NCBI GenBank assembly: GCA_965228265.1
Contig: OZ245804.1
Location: 1,798,001 to 1,862,000, forward strand
Source: GCA-2732755 sp965228265
GTDB taxonomy: Bacteria; Planctomycetota; Phycisphaerae; Phycisphaerales; UBA1924
DNA length: 64,000 nucleotides
Direction: 5' to 3'
Position 1 is the stretch's first letter. Each line of letters begins with the position of its first letter. Position numbers and translations under genes: made by a program. The notes beneath the pieces are model-generated. The model did no database searches, was not told the origin of the DNA, and saw only the letters and a program-made list of their open reading frames with translations. Positions 43,589 through 52,997 of the stretch are shown here, piece by piece.

Positions 43589-44696
43589 CGCTCTTGAGGC
43601 CGACCTGTTCCGGGTTCTTGCCGAGGCTGCTCGTCCGCATCGTCTCACGCTGCGTGACGAGTTCCTTGTGAGGCTCGGCGTACATCGCGTTGAAGATGCT
43701 GTCGACCTCGGGCTTACTCACACCCTCGGCGGTCGCGACGACTTCCTTAACGATCGTCTTGGCACGCTCCTGGAGCGTGTCGTCCTTGGACTGATCCCAG
43801 ATCTTCTTCGCTTCAAGGTACTTCCGCGTGCGGATGAGCGGGTCGCGAGCGATCCAGGCCTCGACCTCGGCCGGGTCGCGGTAGCGCCGCGCATCGTCGG
43901 CGGTCGTGTGGTCGCCGAGGCGGTACGTCACAGCCTCGATAAAGCTCGGCCCCTCGCCCGCGCGGGCACGCTTGACGGCTTCATCCATCGCGTACTTGAC
44001 CGCGAAGATGTCGTTCCCGTCGACGCGAACCGTGGGCATGCCGTAGGCCAGCGCCTTCTGCGCAACGGTCTCGGATGCCATCTGCTTGGCGCGGGGCACG
44101 CTGATCGCCCACGAGTTGTTCTGGTTGATGAAGATCACCGGCGACTTGAGCACGCTGGCGAAGTTCATCGCCTCGTGGAAGTCGCCCTCGCTGGTGGCGC
44201 CGTCGCCGAAGTAGGTCGCGACAACGTTCTTGGTGCCGCGGATCTTCTCGGCGTACCCGATGCCCGCGGCGTGGAGCATGTGCGTGCCGATGGGCACGGA
44301 CAACGGCGTCATCTTGACACCCTCGGGGATCTGGCTGCCTCGCTCGTCGCCCATCCAGTACTGGAGGACGTAGTGCATGGGCAGGCCCATCATGAACAGG
44401 GCCGCGTTCTCGCGGTAGCTGGGCACGACCCAGTCCTGGCCCGGCGTGAGCGCGAGCGCCGAACCGACGGCCGCGGCCTCCTGGCCCTTGTTCTGCGGAT
44501 ACGTGCCCATGCGCCCGGAGCGCTGGAGCTTGAAGGCGAACTCGTCGAGATGACGGCAGACGGTCATCCGCTCGTACAAATCGAGCGACTGCTCGTCCGT
44601 GATCAGCCCCTTGCCGAGCTTCTCGTCGAACTTGCCATGCTCATCGAGGATCGAAACGTACTCGATGGTGGCGGTGTATGCGGTGGTTTTCGGCAT
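43566..44696 (-). CDS. pdhA: Pyruvate dehydrogenase E1 component, alpha subunit
   Basis: E1alpha binds thiamine diphosphate. The 376-residue protein has the TPP motif GDGATSEGDFHEAMNFASV and NNSWAIS (metal ligands), with RSGRMGTYPQNKGQEA and YRLGDHTTADDARRYRD as further family blocks. The 3' end (tail EALGTRH) is encoded by the repeat E element, suggesting the insertion replaced the native C-terminus. Start ATG 44696 is followed by 27 bp to the acyl-CoA dehydrogenase stop, on the same strand. Confidence 0.94.
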   Translation of the reverse strand: MPKTTAYTATIEYVSILDEHGKFDEKLGKGLITDEQSLDLYERMTVCRHLDEFAFKLQRSGRMGTYPQNKGQEAAAVGSALALTPGQDWVVPSYRENAALFMMGLPMHYVLQYWMGDERGSQIPEGVKMTPLSVPIGTHMLHAAGIGYAEKIRGTKNVVATYFGDGATSEGDFHEAMNFASVLKSPVIFINQNNSWAISVPRAKQMASETVAQKALAYGMPTVRVDGNDIFAVKYAMDEAVKRARAGEGPSFIEAVTYRLGDHTTADDARRYRDPAEVEAWIARDPLIRTRKYLEAKKIWDQSKDDTLQERAKTIVKEVVATAEGVSKPEVDSIFNAMYAEPHKELVTQRETMRTSSLGKNPEQVGLKSEALGTRH

Positions 44697-44723
44697 GACT
44701 TGGCGTCCTCGTGTCTGCTCTGC

Positions 44724-46643
44724 TCAGGCGTGGGCGTGCTTGTCGCCGGGGAACTTCTTGATCGCTTCGCTGCGGGGCGTGCGGCCCTTGCCGCGCATGT
44801 CCGTCGGGGTTTTCTCGGGGATCACGAACCACTCCGTCGGCAGCGTCTGGTTGTGCTTCATCGCGGCCTCGGCGGCGGCCTCCATCGTGTCGTCCGCGTT
44901 GCGGTAGCCCGCGCGGAAGAACGCCTCGATGTCGAGCTCGGCGAGGTCGAAGAAGTGGATCGCCGCGGCCTTGTCGCGTGCGAACTCCTCGCCGCCGTTG
45001 CTCCCGTGCAGGCGGAGGTCGCGGTCGAGCTTGCTGAGCGTGCAGGCCCAGGCGTGGAGCTGGATCGCCGCCAGCGCCAGGCGCGACTGCGGCACCTGGA
45101 GCTTGATCATCTCGACGTCGTACTTCTTGGACATCTGCTTGAACTGGTAGGTGAACTCGCTGATCTTCTTCGAGAGCCGGTCCGCGTAGGGGCGGAGCGA
45201 CGGGTGCACGTTCCTGATCTCGGGGCTCTTGCGCCGGACACCGAGGAAGACCTCCATGCCGAGCGGAATCGCCTTGCCGAGGAACGCGGGCTTGAAGATG
45301 TTCTTCTTGGCGTTGTCGCGCATGCCCAGCATCCACTCGCCGAGCTGCTTGCCGCCGTAGCCGAAGATGAACGACCACATGAGGTCGTTGGAGCCCTCGA
45401 CGATGGTGTTGATGCGCGAGTCGCGGAAAATGCGCTCGAGCTCGTTCTCGGTCATGTAGCCCTCGCCGCCCATGATCTGCATGGCGTCGTTGACGACGCG
45501 CCAGCCCATCTCGGAGCAGAAGACCTTGCAGATGGCCGTCTCGACCATGATGTCCTCGTCGCCCCGGTCGAGCATGCCCGTGGTCATGTAGAGCACCGCG
45601 TCCATCGCGTACGTCAGCGCCGCCATGTGCGCGATGCGCTCACGCACGAGCTGCTTGTCGTCGAGCGGGTCGCCGAACTGGTAGCGGGTGTGGGCCCACT
45701 TGATGCCCTGGTCCATCGCGCGTTTGGCGCCGCCCGTCATGCCCGCGCTGAGTGTGCATCGGCCGTAGTTGAGGCAGGTCAGCGCGACGTTGAGGCCCTT
45801 GCCCTCCTTGTGAAGGAGGTTCTCGGCTGGGACGCGCACATTCGTCAGCTTGATGCGAGCCTGCCACGTGCCGCGGATGCCGCACTTCGAGCGGTTCTTC
45901 TCGAAGATGTCGATGCCTTCCATGTCGGGCGTGCAGACGAGGGCGGTGACCTTCTCCTTGCCGTCGGGCATCTTCTGCTTGCTCATGACGGTGAAGATGC
46001 CGGCCAGGGCGCCCGAGGTGGACCACTTCTTCTCGCCGTTGAGCGTGTAGGTGCCGTCCTCGTTCTTCTCGCAGTGCGTCTCCTGTCCGCCGGCGTCACA
46101 GCCGACGTTGGGCTCGCTCAGGCAGAAGGCGCTGAGCTTCTCACGCGCAACGATCGGGAGCCAGCGCTTCTTCTGCTCGTCGGTGCCGAAGAGCATGATC
46201 GCCTTGCACCCGATCGACTGGTGGGCGCTGACCATGACAGCCGTCGAGCCACAGTACTTGCCGATCATCTCGAGGACGCGGTTGTAGCTGGTGATCCCGA
46301 AGCCCAGCCCGCCGTACTCGGTCGGGACGGTGCACCCGAGGGCGCCCATCTTGAACAGACGCTCAACGACCCACTCGGGGATCTCCTCGTTCTGATCGAT
46401 CTCGATCGAGGGGTGCTCGTTGCGCAGGTATTCCTCGAGCTCGGCCAGGAGCTGGTCGCAGCGTGCAGTCTCGTCGGCGCTCACCTCGGGGTAAGGCAGG
46501 ACCAGGTCCTCGCGGAAACGTCCCCAGAAGAGGTTCTTGGCAAAGCCCATCGTCTTGGGCTCGGCCCCCAGCAGGGCCTCGGCCTCTTCGAGAGTCTTGC
46601 GGTCCTTCTCGCTGAGACCCTTCATGTCCTTGAGATCTGCCAT
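44724..46643 (-). CDS. Acyl-CoA dehydrogenase (VLCAD/ACAD9-like)
   Basis: A 639-residue FAD enzyme, longer than the usual ~380-residue ACADs because of a C-terminal helical extension, as in VLCAD/ACAD9. Motifs: EEIPEWVVERLFKMGALGCTVPTEYGGLG, SAFCLSEPNVGCDAG, NGEKKWSTSGALAGIFTVM and QIMGGEGYMTENELERIFRDSRINTIVEGSNDL. ATG 46643 has GGAAGGACA upstream. Likely first step of fatty-acid beta-oxidation; chain length cannot be read. Confidence 0.9.
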   Translation of the reverse strand: MADLKDMKGLSEKDRKTLEEAEALLGAEPKTMGFAKNLFWGRFREDLVLPYPEVSADETARCDQLLAELEEYLRNEHPSIEIDQNEEIPEWVVERLFKMGALGCTVPTEYGGLGFGITSYNRVLEMIGKYCGSTAVMVSAHQSIGCKAIMLFGTDEQKKRWLPIVAREKLSAFCLSEPNVGCDAGGQETHCEKNEDGTYTLNGEKKWSTSGALAGIFTVMSKQKMPDGKEKVTALVCTPDMEGIDIFEKNRSKCGIRGTWQARIKLTNVRVPAENLLHKEGKGLNVALTCLNYGRCTLSAGMTGGAKRAMDQGIKWAHTRYQFGDPLDDKQLVRERIAHMAALTYAMDAVLYMTTGMLDRGDEDIMVETAICKVFCSEMGWRVVNDAMQIMGGEGYMTENELERIFRDSRINTIVEGSNDLMWSFIFGYGGKQLGEWMLGMRDNAKKNIFKPAFLGKAIPLGMEVFLGVRRKSPEIRNVHPSLRPYADRLSKKISEFTYQFKQMSKKYDVEMIKLQVPQSRLALAAIQLHAWACTLSKLDRDLRLHGSNGGEEFARDKAAAIHFFDLAELDIEAFFRAGYRNADDTMEAAAEAAMKHNQTLPTEWFVIPEKTPTDMRGKGRTPRSEAIKKFPGDKHAHA

Positions 46644-46751
46644 CTCGCTGTCCTTCCTGCCTGACCGGTCGCCCGCGCCTGGCGGGGTTCCTGTTCTGTT
46701 GATCGAAGGCCCGCACCCGGCAGGGTGCACGCTTTTCGTTCGTGAATTTCG

Positions 46752-47648
46752 TTACGCCTTCTTCGCGCTGCGCTCGAAGAATTGCTGAATCGCCTGTTTG
46801 CCCGCCGGCTGGTTGCGCAGACGCACCAGGTGCTCCTGCTCCACCGATAGAGCCGCAGCCCAGCCCTTGGCCAGGCCCGTGTCGATCGCCTCGCACACCG
46901 CCAGCCCCTGCGGGCTTGTGATCTCGGGGCGCACCGCGTCGAGCGCCTCGAGCACCTTGGCAGCCACGGGCTTGCACCCGATCCATCGGCTGGGTGTGCC
47001 CGAATGGCGCGTGGTCTTGGGCTGAGCGTGGATCCACGCCTGAGCCGTGTCGATCAGGTCGCCGTGCGTCGGCGCGATCTCGTCGAAGAGGCCCGCCTCG
47101 CACGCCTCATCGAACATCATGGGCTTGCCCTCGGCGGTCAGCTTGATCGCCTGCGCCGGGTCCATGCGGGCCGGCAGCAGGTTCGTCCCGCCCCAGCCCG
47201 GGCAGATCGCAAGCCCCGCTTCGGGCAGGCCGACGGGATAGGGCTTGGATTCCGGTGGGGACGCGATCAGCCCGTCGCAGTGCATCGCCAATTCGAGCCC
47301 GCCCCCGAGCGTCGCCGCGTGGATCGCAGCCGCGGTGGGGTAGGGCAGATCGCAGAGCATTGCGTAGACCTCGCTCGCGTAAGCGAGGTACTTGTGAAGC
47401 TGTTCGTCGTTCAGCTCGGCGATCGCGGACAGGTCCGCGCCAGCGACAAACGCACGCGGGGCGGCCGAGGCCAGAATCAGGCCCTCCGCGTTCTCCGGAA
47501 GCGTTTTCAGTGTTGATTCCAGCCTCTGAACGAGGTTGTGGTCGAGCACCACGACGGGGCGGTCACCCTGATCGAGCCAGAGGGTGACAATGCCGGGCGT
47601 CGGCCCGGTGCGCTCGGTTTCAAAGCGGAAGGGATCCATCGCGGTCAT
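46752..47648 (-). CDS. Enoyl-CoA hydratase/isomerase family protein
   Basis: A 298-residue crotonase. The oxyanion-hole stretches are SAAPRAFVAGADLSAIAELN and ATLGGGLELAMHCDGLIAS, and the region PEAGLAICPGWGGTNLLPARM resembles the N-terminal hydratase part of FadJ/FadB-type proteins. The start is either ATG 47648 or 47639. It is followed by the acyl-CoA dehydrogenase, consistent with a beta-oxidation module. Within it, a 14-bp stretch equals the core of repeat A. Confidence 0.85.
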   Translation of the reverse strand: MTAMDPFRFETERTGPTPGIVTLWLDQGDRPVVVLDHNLVQRLESTLKTLPENAEGLILASAAPRAFVAGADLSAIAELNDEQLHKYLAYASEVYAMLCDLPYPTAAAIHAATLGGGLELAMHCDGLIASPPESKPYPVGLPEAGLAICPGWGGTNLLPARMDPAQAIKLTAEGKPMMFDEACEAGLFDEIAPTHGDLIDTAQAWIHAQPKTTRHSGTPSRWIGCKPVAAKVLEALDAVRPEITSPQGLAVCEAIDTGLAKGWAAALSVEQEHLVRLRNQPAGKQAIQQFFERSAKKA

Positions 47649-47783
47649 TGTATACAGCTCGTCTCGATCCGTCTGCGGGTTGACAGAGCGTGGCCCGCGT
47701 CATCCTCGGCGGGCGTGACGTTCGTTCTTCTCGGACGCTGAAGTCTACGGGCAGATTTCGAGCCTGTCAGAAGGCCGGGCCTG

Positions 47784-48851
47784 TCAGTTAGCGACTTCCA
47801 GGTACGCCGCCAGGATGTCCCGAGCCGCTGCCAGATCGCCCTTGTCGCACATCTCGGTCACCGTGTGGATGTACCGAGTCCCGACCGTGATGCCCACAGC
47901 CTTGGCGCCCGCAGCCGCCTGCTGGGCAGCCGCCCCGTCCTGACCGCCGGCAGCCAGGATCGAACGCTGGAATTTGATGTTCTTCTGCTCGGCGATCGAC
48001 TGGATCTGACCCGTCAGCTCGCGATCGGAGATGAACGAGCCGTCCTTGATGTGCAGCGCAAAGCCCTTGCCCTGCACCGTGACTGCTTCCTGCTTGGGCA
48101 CACCCGGGGTGTCGCAGGCGAGCGTGACATCAAGGCCCAGCCCGATGTCAGGGCGGACCGCGAACGACGAGGTCTTCGCACCCCGGAGCCCGACCTCTTC
48201 CTGCACGGTAAAGGCGACGACGATCTCGCACGCGTGGCCCTTGCCCGCCTTGTCGAGCTGGCGGATCGATTCGATGCCCAGCCAGCAGGCGACCCGGTTG
48301 TCCAGGGCCTTGGAGACGAGCTTGTCGCCCATCTCACGGAAGGGCTCGTCCATGACGATGTAGTCGCCGACCTGGACCTTCTTCTTCACCTCGTCCTTGG
48401 GCATGCCCGTGTCGATGAAGAACTCGGGGATCTCGGGGACTTTCTTCCGGTCGTCCTGCGAGGCGATGTGCACGGGCTTGCCGCCCGGGTTCATAACCGC
48501 GTGGAAGTCGCCGTGGTCCGTACAGACGAGCACCCGTCGGGAAAAGAGGTTGCGTGTGTCGAAGCCGCCGGCGTTGTTGACCCAGAGGAACCCGTCGTCA
48601 TCGACGTGGGAGACGTAGAACCCGATCTCGTCCATGTGGCACAGCAGCATGGCGACCTTGGGGTCCTTCGCGTCCGTGGGTTTGTTGTCCTTGCCCCGCG
48701 GCTTGCGCCTGCAGATGAGTGAGCCCATCGCATCGGTCTCGACAGAGTCGAACAACCCCTCGATTTCCTTCTCGATCAGCGAGCGAACGCGTTCTTCTCG
48801 CCCGGGGACGCCGGGGGTTTCACACAGACGGGCGAGCAGATCGACATTCAT
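47784..48851 (-). CDS. M42-family glutamyl/leucyl aminopeptidase
   Basis: A 355-residue dimetallopeptidase of the M42 (FrvX/TET) family. Metal-site and catalytic stretches: LLCHMDEIGFYVSHVDDDGFL, KALDNRVACWLGIESI, AFTVQEEVGLRGAKTSSF (catalytic Glu pair) and AAGGQDGAAAQQAAAGAKAVGITVGTRYIHT. AAGGAG is upstream of ATG 48851. It forms a separate unit between the two crotonase-linked operons, divergent from ygfZ. Confidence 0.93.
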   Translation of the reverse strand: MNVDLLARLCETPGVPGREERVRSLIEKEIEGLFDSVETDAMGSLICRRKPRGKDNKPTDAKDPKVAMLLCHMDEIGFYVSHVDDDGFLWVNNAGGFDTRNLFSRRVLVCTDHGDFHAVMNPGGKPVHIASQDDRKKVPEIPEFFIDTGMPKDEVKKKVQVGDYIVMDEPFREMGDKLVSKALDNRVACWLGIESIRQLDKAGKGHACEIVVAFTVQEEVGLRGAKTSSFAVRPDIGLGLDVTLACDTPGVPKQEAVTVQGKGFALHIKDGSFISDRELTGQIQSIAEQKNIKFQRSILAAGGQDGAAAQQAAAGAKAVGITVGTRYIHTVTEMCDKGDLAAARDILAAYLEVAN

Positions 48852-48971
48852 TCAGCACACTCCTTACAAAGGTAGATTGATTGGGGAACCCCCTGTGCGG
48901 AGTGTAGGGCCGGAAATGGGCATGGTTCCGGAGATCACAGATTCGGCATGGATCTGCCTACGGTTGGGTCT

Positions 48972-50171
48972 ATGGCCAATCCATCACCGCTGCGTGCCCA
49001 ACTTCTCCGTCGCAACGCCGAGCTGGCGCCCTACGGCCCACCCGACGCGGGTGTCGAGGTCGCCCAGACCCTCGGCCCCGTCGAACTCGAATACGCCGCC
49101 CTGCGCAAGAACTGCGTCCTGATCGACCAGCCCCACCGAGGCACGGCGCAAATGACAGGCGCCGACCGCATCGAGTTTCTGAACAGAATGCTCACACAGG
49201 AACTCAAGCCTCTGGACAACGGCGTTCAGAAATGGGTCGAGAGCTTCTGGCTGAGCCGAAAGGGGCGCATCGACGCCGACGTGCGCGTGCTCGGGTTCGC
49301 GGATCGTGTGCTCTTCGATGTCGATGTGCATCAGTCGGCCCACTTCGTCCAGACCCTCGACGCGTACCTCTTCGCCGAGGACGCCGAACTGAAAGATGTC
49401 TCTCAGTCGATGCACCGCCTGGCACTCATCGGGCCGAAGGCGACCAAGCTGCTGGAGCTCACTGTCGACGAGACAAAGTCCGGCTCCCCTGCGCACGAGA
49501 TCACCGATGGCCAGACCTGTGAAGCCGTGATCGCAGGCAAGGCAGTCTTCATCGATCGCAGCGACGCGCTGGGTGTGCCCGGGTACGGGCTCGTGATGGA
49601 GAAGGACGACGCGGAATCGGTCTACACACGCCTCTGCGAGCGCGGCATGCCGGACGGTCAGGACGAGATCGGCCAGGAAAACGCGGGTCTGAACCGGGGC
49701 GAGGGCGCAGCCGCGGAGATCGGGCTGCGCGTCGCGGGATGGCACGCGTACAACATCGCCCGGGTCGAGGCCGGCGAGCCGCTCTTCAACCTCGACTTCG
49801 GCTCAACGAGCCTGCCCGCCGAGACGGGCGTTCTGAATCGGCGCGTCTCCTTCAAAAAGGGCTGCTTCCTCGGGCAAGAGATCGTCGCCCGCATGGAATC
49901 GCTCGGGCATCCCAAGCAAACCGTCGTCGCCCTGCGCGTCGGCAGCTCGCCCGATGACCCCCAACCCGTGACCGGTGCCGAGCTTGTCGCTGCGGGTCAG
50001 GTCGTTGGCGCGGTCACCAGCTCGACCATCAGCCCGATGCTCGGCGGTCACGTGATCTGCCTGGCGACCGTCCGCTGGGACTTCCACGAGCCGGGCACGA
50101 ACCTGATCGTCAAGACCGACGAGGGCGAGGTGGCAGCCGTGATTCAGGAAGAGCTCAATTTCGTGAAATGA
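48972..50171 (+). CDS. ygfZ: Folate-binding protein YgfZ (iron-sulfur cluster repair)
   Basis: YgfZ is a tetrahydrofolate-dependent protein related to GcvT that supports Fe-S enzyme assembly. The 399-residue protein has the signature KKGCFLGQEIVAR at about residue 300, the N-terminal GTAQMTGADRIEFLNRMLTQEL and NIARVEAGEPLFNLDFG. The ATG at 48972 was chosen over 48948, which has no better signal. It is the only plus-strand gene in a minus-strand block. Confidence 0.9.
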   Translation: MANPSPLRAQLLRRNAELAPYGPPDAGVEVAQTLGPVELEYAALRKNCVLIDQPHRGTAQMTGADRIEFLNRMLTQELKPLDNGVQKWVESFWLSRKGRIDADVRVLGFADRVLFDVDVHQSAHFVQTLDAYLFAEDAELKDVSQSMHRLALIGPKATKLLELTVDETKSGSPAHEITDGQTCEAVIAGKAVFIDRSDALGVPGYGLVMEKDDAESVYTRLCERGMPDGQDEIGQENAGLNRGEGAAAEIGLRVAGWHAYNIARVEAGEPLFNLDFGSTSLPAETGVLNRRVSFKKGCFLGQEIVARMESLGHPKQTVVALRVGSSPDDPQPVTGAELVAAGQVVGAVTSSTISPMLGGHVICLATVRWDFHEPGTNLIVKTDEGEVAAVIQEELNFVK

Positions 50172-50174
50172 ATC

Positions 50175-50290
50175 TGCTCCTTCTCCCCTCTGGGGAGAAG
50201 GTGTCGAGCGAAGCGAGACGGAAGAGGGGCTTTCCGCTCTGATCACACTAGTCGAATTCCTCCCTCTCCCCGCTGGGGAGAGAGAGCAGA
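50175..50290. repeat. Inverted intergenic repeat, family D copy 2
   Basis: It combines TTCTCCCCTCTGGGGAGAAGG, a central GCGAAGCGAGAC segment and CTCCCTCTCCCCGCTGGGGAGAGAG, the same type of arms as the copies near 40.9 and 54.0 kb. It lies between convergent ygfZ and ribD, in the usual intergenic position. Confidence 0.78.
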
Positions 50291-50294
50291 AATG

Positions 50295-51443
50295 CTACGC
50301 GGTCGTCGCGTGCTCGACGGGTCTTCGATACACCAGCTCGACATCGTCCCCGACACGTTTGACGCTCATGAGCCGGAAGTTGCGTCCGCCCGAGAGCGTG
50401 GGCACGGTGCGCCCTGACGCAGCCGCCTTGGCCTGCTCGTCGCCCAGGAGCATCGGGGCGATGTAGACGACCGCCTCGTCGATCAGGTCGAACTCGAAGA
50501 ACGACCCGAGCAGCCCCGGCCCGCACTCGATGAGCGCGTTGGTCACGTCGTACGTCTCGGCGAGCTGGCGGAGCATGACGTCGAGATCGAGCCGTCGGCT
50601 GTCGGAGCGAACGCCCATGATCTCGACGCCGTGGGCTTCGAGCGCATCACGCCTGGGCTTCAGGAACGCGCCGGACTTGAGCTCGTTGGCGCAGCACGCC
50701 GTGACCGGAACCTCCCGTGCGGTTTGCACGAGCTTGGAATCGATCGGCAGATCCAGATCGGTGTCGATGATGACGCGCCTCGGCTCGCGCCTGGGCGTGC
50801 GCCCGACGCGCGCCGTCAGCAGCGGGTCGTCGATCGTCGCGGTCCCCAGGCCCGTGATGATCGCGTCCATCCGCTCGCGCAGCCGATGCACGCGTGATCG
50901 GCTCCGGCTCGAACTGATCCACTGGCTCTGCCCCGTGCGCGTCGCGACACGACCGTCCACCGTCTGCGCCCACTTGGCGACCACCCATGGCATGCCCGTC
51001 TGCACGCGCTTGCAGAATGGGTCCGAAACATGGATCGCCGGCCGAGACAGCTCGCACAGCTCGGCCTCGATCCCCGCGTCTTGCAGCACCTTGCACCCGC
51101 CCGCCGAGACCATGTGCGGGTCGTGCCGAGCAAAGAGCACACGCGCGATGCCCGCCTCGATCAGCGCCTCCGTGCAGGGCGGCTGCTTGCCGTGATGACA
51201 GCAGGGCTCGAGCGTGACATACGCCGTCGCGCCCTTGACGTCATTGCCCCGGAGCTTCGCGTTGGCCAGCGCCTCGCGCTCGGCGTGCAGGCCTCCGAAC
51301 TGTTTGTGATGCCCGATGCCGAGGATCGTGTCGCCCTTGGCGATGACGCACCCGACGAGCGGGTTGGGCTCGACGCGTCCGCCCGCGCGCCACGCGGCCC
51401 GTGCCGCCATGTCGAGCATCCGTCTGGCGCGTTCACTCTCCAT
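50295..51443 (-). CDS. ribD: Riboflavin biosynthesis deaminase/reductase RibD
   Basis: RibD performs the deaminase and reductase steps of riboflavin synthesis. The 382-residue protein has the zinc deaminase motif HAERE (His53, Glu55) with PCCHHGKQPPC (Cys81, Cys90), and the C-terminal NADPH reductase (AKWAQTVDGRVATRTGQSQWIS, LIECGPGLLGSFFEF). The GTG at 51452 overlaps the upstream stop codon and would add three residues; ATG 51443 is the more typical start. It is in an operon with crotonases, which is unusual. Confidence 0.92.
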   Translation of the reverse strand: MESERARRMLDMAARAAWRAGGRVEPNPLVGCVIAKGDTILGIGHHKQFGGLHAEREALANAKLRGNDVKGATAYVTLEPCCHHGKQPPCTEALIEAGIARVLFARHDPHMVSAGGCKVLQDAGIEAELCELSRPAIHVSDPFCKRVQTGMPWVVAKWAQTVDGRVATRTGQSQWISSSRSRSRVHRLRERMDAIITGLGTATIDDPLLTARVGRTPRREPRRVIIDTDLDLPIDSKLVQTAREVPVTACCANELKSGAFLKPRRDALEAHGVEIMGVRSDSRRLDLDVMLRQLAETYDVTNALIECGPGLLGSFFEFDLIDEAVVYIAPMLLGDEQAKAAASGRTVPTLSGGRNFRLMSVKRVGDDVELVYRRPVEHATTA

Positions 51444-51448
51444 CGGTG

Positions 51449-52213
51449 TCACTTTCGGCGCGCTTTCAGTCGGTTCTGCGCATCCTCGGTCGCCAGCACA
51501 CTCGCCGAGAGCCTCGCCGCCTCGAGCAGGATGTCGAGTTCGTTCGAGCCGTCGAGCGTGTTGAGGAGTTTCTTGGTTGCGCCCAGCGCCTCGCGGCCGC
51601 CGGTGGCGAGCGTCTCGGTGAGCTTCTGCACCGCTCCGTCGAGTTCATCTCGGGAATCGACCACGCCCGTCACGATGCCAAGCTCGTGCGCCCTTACGCC
51701 CGACATCAACCCGCCCGAGAGCAGCACCTGCCTGGCCTTGCCCGGCCCGATCTTGCGCACAAGCCAGGGCGCCACAACCGCCGGGCAGAGCCCCAGATCC
51801 ACTTCCGGGAAACCGAGCTTGGCGTCCTCGTGTGTGATCGCCAGGTCGCAGACCGTCACCATGCCGCACCCGCCCCCGATGGCCGCCCCGTTGACCCGCC
51901 CGACCACCACCATCGGCAGCAACCGGATCCGATGCGTCAGCCGAGCCAGCGATTCGAGGAGCTGCCCCGGCAGCGTCGGGTCGTCCTCGATGATCACTTC
52001 CTTGAGGTCCATCCCCGCGCAGAAGCTCCGCCCGGCCCCCGTCACCACGAGCACGGTGGGGGCGTTGTCTTTCTGCGCGAGCGATTCGACCTCGTCCATG
52101 CAGGCGTGCGCATCGGCGAGCATCGCGATCGAGAGCGCGTTGTGCGCGTCCGGCCTGTTGAACGTCAGTGTCGCGACGGCGCCTTCGGTGGTGAGCGTTG
52201 CGAATTCGGGCAT
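51449..52213 (-). CDS. Methylglutaconyl-CoA hydratase-like enoyl-CoA hydratase
   Basis: A 254-residue crotonase. The motif GAGRSFCAGMDLKEV and VNGAAIGGGCGMVTVCDLAITHEDAKLGFPEVDLGLCPAVVAPWLVRKIGPGKARQ closely follows LiuC/AUH-type hydratases of leucine degradation (ACDIA, LGLVPAV-type stretches). GGAAGGAACC lies upstream of ATG 52213. It sits in the same operon as HMG-CoA lyase, supporting a leucine-catabolic role, though broader enoyl-CoA hydratase activity is possible. Confidence 0.82.
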   Translation of the reverse strand: MPEFATLTTEGAVATLTFNRPDAHNALSIAMLADAHACMDEVESLAQKDNAPTVLVVTGAGRSFCAGMDLKEVIIEDDPTLPGQLLESLARLTHRIRLLPMVVVGRVNGAAIGGGCGMVTVCDLAITHEDAKLGFPEVDLGLCPAVVAPWLVRKIGPGKARQVLLSGGLMSGVRAHELGIVTGVVDSRDELDGAVQKLTETLATGGREALGATKKLLNTLDGSNELDILLEAARLSASVLATEDAQNRLKARRK

Positions 52214-52247
52214 GGGTTCCTTCCTGAGTGCCTGGAGATCTGATTGA

Positions 52248-52997
52248 CTAGAGATCAAGAGCCGAGAGCATGCGTTGTTCTTCTTCGCCGCCGGTCAGAG
52301 CGAGCGACGCATCGAGCGCCAGCCGGAAGGCCTCGCCGTCGTCCGTGCCCTCGAGTCTGTTGAGCAGGCCCTTCGTCGCGGCATACGCATGTGGGGGCTT
52401 ACCAGCAAGGCCGGCCGCGATCGACAACGCCCTCTCCCGCACGCCTTCGCGCGTCTCAACAAGTTCATGCACCAGACCGTGGGCCTTCGCCGCCTCGCCC
52501 GAGATCAGCTCGGGCAAAAGCAGCATCTCCCGGCTCGTGCCCCGCGTCACGTTGTACGACAGAAACGGCGCACTGACCGCGGGCGAAACACCGATCTTCG
52601 TCACCGGGTAACCCAGCTTGGCGCTTGCATCACTGACAACAACATCGCCCCCGCCGAGCAGCGCGCACCCGCCGGCGATCGCTGCGCCGTGGGCCGCGAT
52701 GACCACGGGCTTTTCCGTCCGGCGCATGATCGCGCACGCCCGGCTCAATCCCGTCAGCAGCTCGCGCATCACGCCGCCGCTCGGGTCGTCCTGGCAGAGA
52801 GCAAGATCAAACCCCGCGCAGAAGAGCTTGCCCTCGCCGCCGAGCACCACCGCGTCGTGCGTCTTGGGGGCTTCTTCGAGCGCTTCGCACAGCGCCTCCA
52901 GCATGCCCGGCGTCAGCGCGTTGCGCTTCTCGGGTCGGTCCAGAAGCACCGCCGCGATCGACCTGCCCTCACGTTCGATCGTCTCTGTGCGGATCAC
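52248..52997 (-). CDS. Enoyl-CoA hydratase/isomerase family protein
   Basis: A 249-residue crotonase. Motifs: RPEKRNALTPGMLEALCEAL, GEGKLFCAGFDLALC, HGAAIAGGCALLGGGDVVVSDASAKLGYPVTKIG. It starts at GTG 52997, which overlaps the HMG-CoA lyase stop (GTGA), so translation is coupled. The catalytic glutamates of hydratases are not obvious (the region reads VTKIGVSPAVS), so isomerase or another crotonase chemistry is possible. Confidence 0.82.
   Translation of the reverse strand: MIRTETIEREGRSIAAVLLDRPEKRNALTPGMLEALCEALEEAPKTHDAVVLGGEGKLFCAGFDLALCQDDPSGGVMRELLTGLSRACAIMRRTEKPVVIAAHGAAIAGGCALLGGGDVVVSDASAKLGYPVTKIGVSPAVSAPFLSYNVTRGTSREMLLLPELISGEAAKAHGLVHELVETREGVRERALSIAAGLAGKPPHAYAATKGLLNRLEGTDDGEAFRLALDASLALTGGEEEQRMLSALDL

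Noticed and set aside
43569..46664. 1031-codon plus-strand open frame opposite pdhA and the acyl-CoA dehydrogenase
   Set aside because: It is antisense to two strongly supported genes. Its product is a low-complexity V/L/R/H/D-rich sequence with no domain, typical of GC-rich shadow frames.
47649..47783. Small gene between the crotonase and M42 peptidase genes
   Set aside because: No frame with a ribosome-binding site and plausible composition was found in these 135 bp.
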